Shown here: piece by piece, positions 30,652 to 36,349 of the stretch
Layout: the number at the start of each line of letters is the position of its first letter
How positions within the stretch are numbered: the first letter of the stretch is position 1
Assembly (NCBI GenBank): GCA_038239195.1
Contig: JBBSEZ010000034.1
Span: forward strand, 1 to 36,349
Direction: 5' to 3'
From: JBBSEZ01 sp038239195
GTDB taxonomy: Bacteria; Planctomycetota; Planctomycetia; Gemmatales; Gemmataceae
DNA length: 36,349 nt
Program-made: the position numbers and the translations under genes
The notes under the pieces: model-generated
What the model was told of the DNA's origin: nothing
What the model saw: the letters and a program-made list of their open reading frames with translations, nothing else
Databases searched by the model: none

Positions 30652-31466
30652 GCCCTGCCCCCCCGACCTTCCATCCTCCCCCTCAGTTCCACGCAACCGC
30701 CCCATTTCAGCGGACAGGCCCAACGGCGGGGCCCACCGGGGAGCGACACGCCCTCGAGGAATCGGGCCAGTCCGGCGACGGTCGCGGTGGTGGGCCCCGC
30801 GTGCTCCTCCTGGAGCCGGAGTTGAAGGCCGCTCGCCTCTGGGGCTCGCGGCAACAGGGCGAGGGCGACCGCTCGACAGACCGAGGGGACCGTGTTGCGC
30901 CCTTCGCCGTCGGGGAGCGGTTCCGGCGACCACTCCGAGAACACGGCCCACAGGCCAGGCGGCGATCCCTCGTCGAACAGGGACAGGGCCGTCACCAGGC
31001 CCTCGGCGAGGCAGCCTTCTCCCCCCCCGGCGCCGATGCACGGCCCCCGGAGCCCCAGCGCGACGCTGATCGTGCTGGCGACGGAGTGCAGCGAGTGGTG
31101 CGTGATGAGGAACGGCGAAGCCGTGCCGGGGCCGTCGGCGTCGAAGATGGGGATGGCCCGCGCCAGGGCCAGCCGGCCGAGGTAGCGGGGCGCGGCCACC
31201 ACGCCCCAGTTCTCGAGCGGCCTGTCGCTGGCCATCCCCGAGCGGATGGCCCGGAAGACGGCCTCGAGGCAGGCGACCGCCTGGTCGTCGGAGTGGCGGT
31301 GAAAGCTCGCGGTCAGGCGCACCGGCCCCGCGGTGCCGTGCGCACGCCGCAGCGGGGCCAGGGCGTCCGTGTCCCCCTCGAAGAGCCCGAAGGCGGCGAC
31401 GGCGTGGGCCCCAGGATCGCTGCCCTGGAGCAGGTGCCCGCCTGGCGATGAGGCTGCCGAGCTCAC
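30648..31466 (-). CDS. Chain-length-factor-like ketosynthase homologue lacking the catalytic Cys
   Basis: A 272-residue protein resembling the N-terminal half of a ketosynthase (Ketoacyl-synt_2/CLF type). The nucleophile elbow reads GLRGPCIGAGGGE; aligned with GPAVTVSAAC of the neighbouring KAS II, the catalytic Cys is replaced by E150. Chain-length factors of type II polyketide synthases carry Gln there. The C-terminal half of a full KS is absent. It likely pairs with the KAS II next to it. GTG start at 31466 overlaps the ACP stop, and its stop overlaps the KAS II start, so the three are translationally coupled. Confidence 0.78.
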   Translation of the reverse strand: MSSAASSPGGHLLQGSDPGAHAVAAFGLFEGDTDALAPLRRAHGTAGPVRLTASFHRHSDDQAVACLEAVFRAIRSGMASDRPLENWGVVAAPRYLGRLALARAIPIFDADGPGTASPFLITHHSLHSVASTISVALGLRGPCIGAGGGEGCLAEGLVTALSLFDEGSPPGLWAVFSEWSPEPLPDGEGRNTVPSVCRAVALALLPRAPEASGLQLRLQEEHAGPTTATVAGLARFLEGVSLPGGPRRWACPLKWGGCVELRGRMEGRGGRA

Positions 31467-31750
31467 GCCGCCCTCCTCGTTCCATCATCGCCGCCGGCGG
31501 GGCCCTTGGCGGCCAGCTTGGCCTGGAACAGATCGATGAGCTGCCCGACCGTCACCACCTGTTCGAGATCGACGATGCCGATTTCCACGCGAAAAACCGT
31601 TTGCACGTCCAGGATGAGGCTGACCAGATCGACCGAGTCCATGCCCAGCTCGGTTCGGATCTCCATCGATTCGTCGAACCGCTCGTACTTCTCGCCGCGG
31701 ATCTCCTCGAGCAGCGCCAGCAACTTCTGGTGAATCGTCGCACGGTCCAT
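31463..31750 (-). CDS. Acyl carrier protein
   Basis: A 95-residue ACP. The phosphopantetheine attachment motif GMDSVDL gives the carrier serine S39. The helical four-helix pattern and acidic composition fit; the tail is longer than usual (AAKGPAGGDDGTRRAA). ATG at 31750 is preferred over an in-frame GTG at 31756 because AGGAGG is 9 nt from the ATG. It is co-transcribed with the CLF-like and KAS II genes and preceded by the acyltransferase gene. It is distinct in context from a housekeeping acpP, which normally sits near fabG or fabF of the main pathway. Confidence 0.92.
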   Translation of the reverse strand: MDRATIHQKLLALLEEIRGEKYERFDESMEIRTELGMDSVDLVSLILDVQTVFRVEIGIVDLEQVVTVGQLIDLFQAKLAAKGPAGGDDGTRRAA

Positions 31751-31796
31751 CAGCACGTCCCTCCTTGGTTTCGAACGGGCAGGTGTCCTTGCCTCA

Positions 31797-32498
31797 TCAC
31801 GCGCTCAACTTCTTGGGCACCGCGCCGGTCAGGTCCGGTCGCGCTTCCGGTCGTTCCGCCCAGCGCTCCGCGCTGGCCGTGGCCCACAGCAACCACTCCT
31901 CGACGAGCAGGCGGTAGCGCTCGAGCCCCTCGCGGTTGAGCTTGGCCGGGACCTGCACCCTCGGGGCCACGACGCAGTAGGCCGTGCTATACGGCAGCGG
32001 GACGGCGAAGCGGTCCCAGCTTTTCGCGCGCCAGGCGCGCGACCAGCCCACCCCGACCACGACCACCGGCAGCCCCGTCCGGGACGCCAGCAAGATCAGC
32101 CCCATCTGCACTTTTCGGCGCGGCCCGCGCGGCCCGTCCGGAGTCACCGCCAGGTGCGTGCGGTCGCCACACCCGACCATCTGGAGAAGGGCCTGGCCAC
32201 CGCCGCGCGTGGTGGAGCCCCGCACGGCGCCCACGCCGAGGTGAAGGCAGACGCGGGCAATCAGTTCCCCATCGCCGTGCTGGCTGATGAGCACGTGCAC
32301 GCGCGTCTTGAACTGGATGGCGAAGAGGATCGACTCGTGCCAGAAGGCGTAGAGGTAGCGCGCGACCCTGGGGCCTGCCGGGTCGGGGACGTCTTCGACG
32401 GAAGCGACCCGGCAACGAACCGTCCCCATCCACCAGCGCACGACGAAGGAGCCCAGCAGGGCGATCGATCGAATCAACCAGGGGTGTCGCAGTTTCAT
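31797..32498 (-). CDS. DUF374/lysophospholipid acyltransferase-like membrane protein
   Basis: A 233-residue protein of the DUF374 / LPLAT family. An N-terminal hydrophobic segment (IRSIALLGSFVVRWWMG) precedes the catalytic-type motif FWHESI (H54) and the TPDGPRGP motif near residue 122. Family members transfer acyl chains to glycerolipid or lipid A-type acceptors. Here it is the first gene of a cluster with ACP, CLF-like and KAS II genes, 46 bases before the ACP start, so it may take its acyl group from that ACP; this is inference. ATG at 32498 with GGGAAG upstream. Confidence 0.88.
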   Translation of the reverse strand: MKLRHPWLIRSIALLGSFVVRWWMGTVRCRVASVEDVPDPAGPRVARYLYAFWHESILFAIQFKTRVHVLISQHGDGELIARVCLHLGVGAVRGSTTRGGGQALLQMVGCGDRTHLAVTPDGPRGPRRKVQMGLILLASRTGLPVVVVGVGWSRAWRAKSWDRFAVPLPYSTAYCVVAPRVQVPAKLNREGLERYRLLVEEWLLWATASAERWAERPEARPDLTGAVPKKLSA

Positions 32499-32918
32499 GC
32501 GTGACTTCCCTTTCACGCCCGCTTCCGTCTGCGCCTTCATCGGCCCCGGCGCGCCGAGCTCTCTTCTCCCTCGGCCGAACGGGCAAGGCCCTCTCGCGAA
32601 AAGCGGAGCAGCCCCTCGAGCGCCCCCCGATGTTGGCAGGGGCCCCACTTTGCCAGAGACAGCCTTCATACCATCTTCCCCCGGCAAAATCGAGAGAGGC
32701 TTGAACCGGACGTCGGGAAACTGGCCTTCCCTCGCGCCAGTGCCGGAGGTATGGAGCGCCCGTCTGGCGGTCGGCGCGAGGTCCTTATCCCCCTCCTCGC
32801 GGTGGGCGCCCCTCGGAAGGAAAGAGCCAGAATGGCCGAAAGACGGGAACAAGGAGAGGGCACAAGGAGCGATCGAGACCGGCGCTACCGGGCCAGAACG
32901 GCGGGCCCGATCATCGCG
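32499..32918. other. 420-base gene-free leader of the lipid cluster
   Basis: The open frames here have arginine- and proline-rich, non-conserved translations, so no gene is called. Minus-strand promoter-like matches are weak (a TATGAA near 32668 lacks a -35). No palindromes stand out. It separates the lipid cluster from the PEP-CTERM gene stop at 32919. Confidence 0.45.
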
Positions 32919-33533
32919 TCACCGCGCCCGCAGGCGCCGTCGCATCCGCGCCATGCCAACCGCCGTGAGGCCGAGGAACGACAGGGCCAGGGCGCTGGGC
33001 TCGGGCAACATCAACGACTCTACCGTGATCGACGCGTGAGCGGAGATGGCGCCGAGGTTGTTCGAAGCGGTCGGGCCGGGCGGCGAGTAAGGGCCAATGG
33101 TCACCACGTAGAGGTTCGTGCCGAGGACGACCTCCTGGGTGGTCAGGCCGGTGAAGGTGTTCTTGATGTTGGCGCTCTGGGCGGTCAGAGTGCCGTCGAG
33201 CTGGCCGGTGAAGTTCAGGGTGTTGCTCTGGCCGGAAGAGACGTCGAACAGGTAGAGGCTCAAGGTGTAGGGCGCGGCGGTGAACTTATCGGGGACCGTC
33301 GTCGCCGTGCTGGAGGTGCGCAGGTTGGTGGCGACGATGTCGGAGTCGCCGCTGGCCGACTTCAGGCCCTCGTCGGTGAGCTGGATGTAGCCGGTGCCGG
33401 GAGCGTCGGCGTTGATTTGCGAGGGGCTGCGCGACCAGGTGTACATCCAGTGAATCAGCTCCGCCCGCGCCTCGGGGGCCGAAACCAAGACAGCCAGGAG
33501 GGCCCCGGCGAAGGTGACGGGGGACAGTTTCAT
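32919..33533 (-). CDS. PEP-CTERM sorted exported protein
   Basis: A 204-residue exported protein. Signal peptide (MKLSPVTFAGALLAVLVSAP, cleavage near EARAELIH). The middle is Ser/Thr-rich and beta-like. The C-terminus carries a PEP-CTERM sorting signal: LPEPSALALSF then a hydrophobic helix and an Arg-rich tail (RMRRRLRAR). Such proteins are processed by an exosortase and are usually surface or exopolymer-associated; no exosortase gene is in this window. ATG at 33533 has AAAGGAGC about 9 nt upstream. Its 5' leader is long and structured. Confidence 0.9.
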   Translation of the reverse strand: MKLSPVTFAGALLAVLVSAPEARAELIHWMYTWSRSPSQINADAPGTGYIQLTDEGLKSASGDSDIVATNLRTSSTATTVPDKFTAAPYTLSLYLFDVSSGQSNTLNFTGQLDGTLTAQSANIKNTFTGLTTQEVVLGTNLYVVTIGPYSPPGPTASNNLGAISAHASITVESLMLPEPSALALSFLGLTAVGMARMRRRLRAR

Positions 33534-33571
33534 CCGTGATGCTCCTTTCCCATCCGTGGATTGGCCCCCTC

Positions 33572-33597
33572 CGGGCACGTGAGCAAACACGTGCCCG
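33572..33597. promoter_or_regulatory. 10-bp hairpin in the PEP-CTERM gene leader
   Basis: Perfect arms 33572-33581 and 33588-33597 with a 6-nt loop lie 39-64 bases upstream of the PEP-CTERM ATG, within its predicted mRNA leader. The hairpin may affect translation or serve as a protein site (the arms contain cacgtg). Confidence 0.5.
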
Positions 33598-33700
33598 CCG
33601 TGCGTTCGCGTTCGTTCGGACGGAGGGGTAGCGTTCGGGGAGCTTCGAGAGGTGGTGCGTCGAATGGGTTGCCCGGCTCGGTCCCGTTCAGGACGGGCCT

Positions 33701-33730
33701 AGCATATGATAGAGCCCGCTCCGCTGTCAA
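33701..33730 (-). promoter_or_regulatory. Strong sigma-70 promoter for the PEP-CTERM gene
   Basis: On the minus strand TTGACA (33730-33725, a perfect -35) and TATGCT (33706-33701) are spaced by 18 nt. The start near 33694 gives a leader of about 160 nt before the ATG at 33533. Confidence 0.65.
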
Positions 33731-33741
33731 CAAGGATTCGC

Positions 33742-33770
33742 TGGACACGGACAATCGCGGCCGGTATAAG
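33742..33770 (+). promoter_or_regulatory. Strong sigma-70 promoter for the pseudokinase gene
   Basis: TGGACA (33742-33747) and TATAAG (33765-33770) are spaced by 17 nt; both match 5/6. The start near 33777 gives a leader of about 230 nt to the ATG at 34006. It lies 12 bases from the divergent PEP-CTERM promoter, so the two may be co-regulated. Confidence 0.6.
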
Positions 33771-34005
33771 CCTCGCCCTTCCAAACGAAGCCGGTCGAGC
33801 GTCCCCAGGCGGGGGCTTGTCTCCGCCGGGCCGTTGGGGGCCGCGCCTTCCTCGGTCCCTCGCAACCGGGCAGCCGATATTTGCCGGAAATTACTGGCAC
33901 AGGGAGGGCCCTTCCGCGTATGAGAGAAGGTAGGTGGCGCCTGCCCCGCTCCCGGCGAGGTCGAGGGCGCCAGCGGTTTTCCGGGCTCGATCGGCGAGGG
34001 CAACG

Positions 34006-36327
34006 ATGGCGACCTGCACCCAGAGTTGGCAAGGACAGCAATTGAAAGAGGGCCGCTTCCTGATCCTCTCTTCCCTCGACCAGGGCGCCAGCGCCGAGGT
34101 CTACGTCGCCCTCGACCAGGCGACGGGCACCAACGTCGCCGTGAAAACGCCCCTGGCCGACCTCCTCGACCGCGCGCCCGACGTGGCGGCGCGCTTCGTG
34201 GCCGAGGCCGAGGTCCTGCGCAAGTTGGACCACCCCGCCATCGTCCCCATCTTGCAGGCGGGCACGCACGACGGCCGGCCCTATCTGGTCCTGCCTTACT
34301 TCAAGGGCGGCAACCTGGCCCGGCAGATCGAGGGCTCGGCCGGGGGGCCCCTGCTGCCGTTGCTCACCGCGCTCGCCCGCATCGCGGACGCCCTCGATTA
34401 CCTCCACGGTCTGGGCTACCTCCACCGCGCCGTCAAACCGTCCAACATCCTCTTCGACCGGTTCGGGCAGGCTTATCTCGGCGACCTGGTCATGGCCAAG
34501 GCGCTCCAGCCCGACGGCAAAGCCTCCCCCCACACGGCGCTGGCCGGGCCCCTCCCAGGGCAACCTCGCTACCTGGCGCCCGAACAACTTCAGCAACGGG
34601 CGCTCGACGGCCGAACCGATCAGTTTGCCCTGGCGGTGACGGTGTACGAACTGCTCGCGGGGGCCTGCCCCTTTCCCGGCGCCAGCCCGGCCGAGGTCCA
34701 TCACGCGCAGCAATGGCAACCCTGCCGCCCGGCGCACGAACTGCGGCCGGGCCTTCCCCTCCGGGCCTCACAGGTGCTGCATCGGGGCCTGGCCCTGTCC
34801 CCGGCCCAGCGTCACCCTTCCTGCGGCGCTTTCGTCTCGGAGTTGCTCGACGCCCTCTCGTCCGCGCCCGCGCCTCTCACCCTGCCCTTCGCTTTGACGG
34901 GGCCCGCGCTCGCCCCCAACGCCGCCGACGAGGCAGACTTCCAGGTCCCCCTGGAAGACAGCTCGGCGCCGTGGCAACCCGTAGCGCCCCCCCCGCGACC
35001 ACGACCGGCCCTCCCGGACGTCATCCCCTTGCCCGCCGCGCAGGGCTCGCGAATGGGCTTGCTGCTCCTCCTGGGGGCGCTCTGCCTTGCCCTTCCCGTG
35101 CTGATGGGCGCGGCGGCCCTGGCGGGGAGCGTGTTCCTGCCGGGCACGGCCCTCCACACGGCCGTGCTCGCGCCCACGGGGGAAGGAGGAGAAACGGTCA
35201 AGGAAGAAGCGAAAGAGTTGGCCCGCCAGCGCGACGATGCCCTTGCCCGCGCAACGCGGGAACACAAGGCGCGCCTCCTGGTGGAGGAGAGAGAAAAGGG
35301 CGTTGGGCTGCGCGCCAGCTCGGCGGAGGCCGTCGCCCGCGTCGCCGAGGAGTCGCTCGAACGGACCAAGAAAGAACTTGCCGCGGCCCGCGAGCGCGCC
35401 GCGGCGGCCGAGAAAAGCCGCGCCGCGGAGAAAGCGAGCGTCGCGGTCAGGCGGACGGGCCCGTCGCTCACGCATGCCGGGCCTTTGAAGGGGACCGTGC
35501 GCAACGAGTCGGGCATCGTGCGCTTCCCGGCCCCCTTCGCGGTCCCGCCCTTGGTCAGCGTCTCGAACACCTACTTCCGGGTGAGCGAGGTGACGACGAC
35601 GCAATTCCGCTGGCAGCACACCGACGGTACGCCTTCCACGGCCGAGTGGACCGCGCGGGGGAAGGCCTCCCCCGACATGCTGACGCAGACCGGGGCGTTG
35701 AAAGGCGCGGTCGTGTCCGACAAGGGCGTGATCCGCTTCGCGACCCCCTTCGCGGTCCCGCCGGTCGTGGCCATCTCGAACAAGTACTTCCGGGTGGTCG
35801 AGGCGACGACGACGCAGTTTAGCTGGGAGCACCTCGATACCACGCCTTCCACGGCCACCTGGACCGCGCTCGGGATGGCCCCCTCGCCCGACCTCCTGGT
35901 GCAGAAGGGAGGCATGAAGGGGAGCGTGCGCAATGAGGAGGGGGTCATCCGCTTCCCGACTCCCTACGCCGATGCGCCCGCGGTCACGATCTCGAACACC
36001 TACTTCAAGGTGCTCTTGGTGACGAAGACCGAGTTCCGCTGGCAGCACACCGACGGCACGCCCTCCACCGCCGAATGGACGGCGCGCGGGAACGCCTCCC
36101 GCAACGTGCAAGTACTGACCGCGCCCTTGACCGCGCAGGTCCAGAACCAGGAGGGCATCGTCCGGTTCACCACGCCCTTCGCCGCCTCACCCGTGGTGAC
36201 GTTCGCCAACCCATCCTGGTTCACCGCGGTGGAGGTCACGGCGACGCAGTTCCGCTGGCGGCACCTCGATAACTCGCCCTCCAACTCGAGCTGGACGGCG
36301 CGCGGCGAAAGAAGCAAGGACGAGTAG
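34006..36327 (+). CDS. Membrane pseudokinase with four tandem H-type-lectin-like repeats
   Basis: A 773-residue protein. Residues about 17-285 form a Hanks-type kinase fold, but with altered key residues: the Gly-rich loop reads QGASAEV, the HRD motif is HRA (H140, R141, A142) followed by KPSN, and DFG is DLV (160-162). The VAVK lysine (K47) remains. A Pro-rich linker precedes one membrane helix (about 350-378). A charged coiled coil follows (about 390-480). Four repeats of 71-72 residues begin near 488, 559, 631 and 703, each with a phenylalanine-Pro segment (RFPAPFAVPPLVSVSN), a Q-F-R/S-W segment and a W-x-A-x-G end. The repeats resemble H-type lectin/discoidin-like domains. ATG at 34006 is preferred; an upstream in-frame start at 33934 adds Arg/Ala/Pro-rich residues. 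Confidence 0.85.
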   Translation: MATCTQSWQGQQLKEGRFLILSSLDQGASAEVYVALDQATGTNVAVKTPLADLLDRAPDVAARFVAEAEVLRKLDHPAIVPILQAGTHDGRPYLVLPYFKGGNLARQIEGSAGGPLLPLLTALARIADALDYLHGLGYLHRAVKPSNILFDRFGQAYLGDLVMAKALQPDGKASPHTALAGPLPGQPRYLAPEQLQQRALDGRTDQFALAVTVYELLAGACPFPGASPAEVHHAQQWQPCRPAHELRPGLPLRASQVLHRGLALSPAQRHPSCGAFVSELLDALSSAPAPLTLPFALTGPALAPNAADEADFQVPLEDSSAPWQPVAPPPRPRPALPDVIPLPAAQGSRMGLLLLLGALCLALPVLMGAAALAGSVFLPGTALHTAVLAPTGEGGETVKEEAKELARQRDDALARATREHKARLLVEEREKGVGLRASSAEAVARVAEESLERTKKELAAARERAAAAEKSRAAEKASVAVRRTGPSLTHAGPLKGTVRNESGIVRFPAPFAVPPLVSVSNTYFRVSEVTTTQFRWQHTDGTPSTAEWTARGKASPDMLTQTGALKGAVVSDKGVIRFATPFAVPPVVAISNKYFRVVEATTTQFSWEHLDTTPSTATWTALGMAPSPDLLVQKGGMKGSVRNEEGVIRFPTPYADAPAVTISNTYFKVLLVTKTEFRWQHTDGTPSTAEWTARGNASRNVQVLTAPLTAQVQNQEGIVRFTTPFAASPVVTFANPSWFTAVEVTATQFRWRHLDNSPSNSSWTARGERSKDE
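35467..36309 (+). repeat. Four coding repeats of 71-72 codons
   Basis: Tandem repeat units within the pseudokinase gene start near 35467, 35680, 35896 and 36112. The first three share the opening (L-x-x-x-G-x-x-K-G-x-V) and all share the VSNTYF-like and W-T-A-x-G segments. The last is the most diverged. Protein similarity is clear while nucleotide copies differ, so they are old duplications. Confidence 0.85.
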
Positions 36328-36349
36328 GCGGCGAGCGGCGCGGCGTGAG

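Noticed and set aside
33895..33909. Second sigma-54-like site upstream of the pseudokinase gene
   Set aside because: TGGCAC and the GG-N10-GC spacing fit, but the -12 element reads GGGC instead of TTGC, and a good sigma-70 promoter is upstream.
1..36349. CRISPR arrays, tRNA, rRNA or riboswitches
   Set aside because: No regularly spaced direct repeats, tRNA-like T-loop/CCA structures or known aptamer cores were seen by eye; a covariance-model scan would be decisive.

Overview
This is about 36 kb of high-GC bacterial DNA that looks like a chromosome segment of a planctomycete, probably a large-genome relative of the Gemmata group. The assignment is an inference from gene families seen directly: a DUF1549/DUF1553 protein with a cytochrome-type CxxCH motif, a Tat-exported DUF1501 protein, a ThuA-domain protein, a PQQ-repeat lipoprotein, a PEP-CTERM protein, Uma2 and Rpn family nucleases, and large membrane Ser/Thr kinases. 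No tRNA, rRNA, CRISPR array or transposase was seen. Because GC is high, most real genes carry long open antisense frames; these were left out.

Layout. 110-4663 (minus) is an operon-like block ispF-cysS-ruvC-ruvA-ruvB: isoprenoid synthesis, cysteinyl-tRNA synthetase and the complete Holliday-junction resolvase set. Perfect or near-perfect palindromes sit at the ruvC/ruvA, ruvA/ruvB and ruvB/downstream boundaries. A two-way promoter region (4690-4800) separates this block from a zinc-ribbon Ser/Thr kinase with about six membrane spans (4824-6428). Next on the plus strand is a compact five-gene Bat (aerotolerance-type) operon, 6608-11405: two VWA proteins, a TPR protein, a BatD-like protein and a TPR/SH3 protein. 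The MoxR ATPase and DUF58 genes that normally head such operons are not present. 11406-12043 holds a large composite palindrome and one doubtful small gene.

12044-14428 (minus) encodes a serine beta-lactamase/penicillin-binding-type domain fused to a VanX-type D-Ala-D-Ala dipeptidase. 14623-19255 holds small exported proteins, a ThuA-domain protein, a GAF-SpoIIE phosphatase, an Rpn nuclease and a small membrane protein. 19236-25519 (minus) holds the DUF1553 and DUF1501 genes, which usually sit side by side; here they are separated by an Uma2 gene and a tightly spaced pair of small genes that resembles an orphan toxin/immunity pair.

25705-26006 carries a perfect sigma-54 promoter in front of a 59-residue basic protein, bracketed by inverted repeats. 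A PQQ-repeat lipoprotein (minus) and pyruvate kinase (plus) follow. 29443-32498 (minus) is a four-gene lipid or polyketide-like cluster: acyltransferase, acyl carrier protein, a chain-length-factor-like protein lacking the catalytic Cys, and a KAS II-type synthase. The window ends with a PEP-CTERM protein (minus, long structured leader, consensus -35) and a divergent membrane pseudokinase whose extracytoplasmic part has four tandem H-type-lectin-like repeats (plus, 34006-36327).

The strongest candidates for undescribed biology are the pseudokinase-lectin protein, the sigma-54-driven microprotein, the KAS/CLF/ACP/acyltransferase mini-cluster and the beta-lactamase-VanX fusion.
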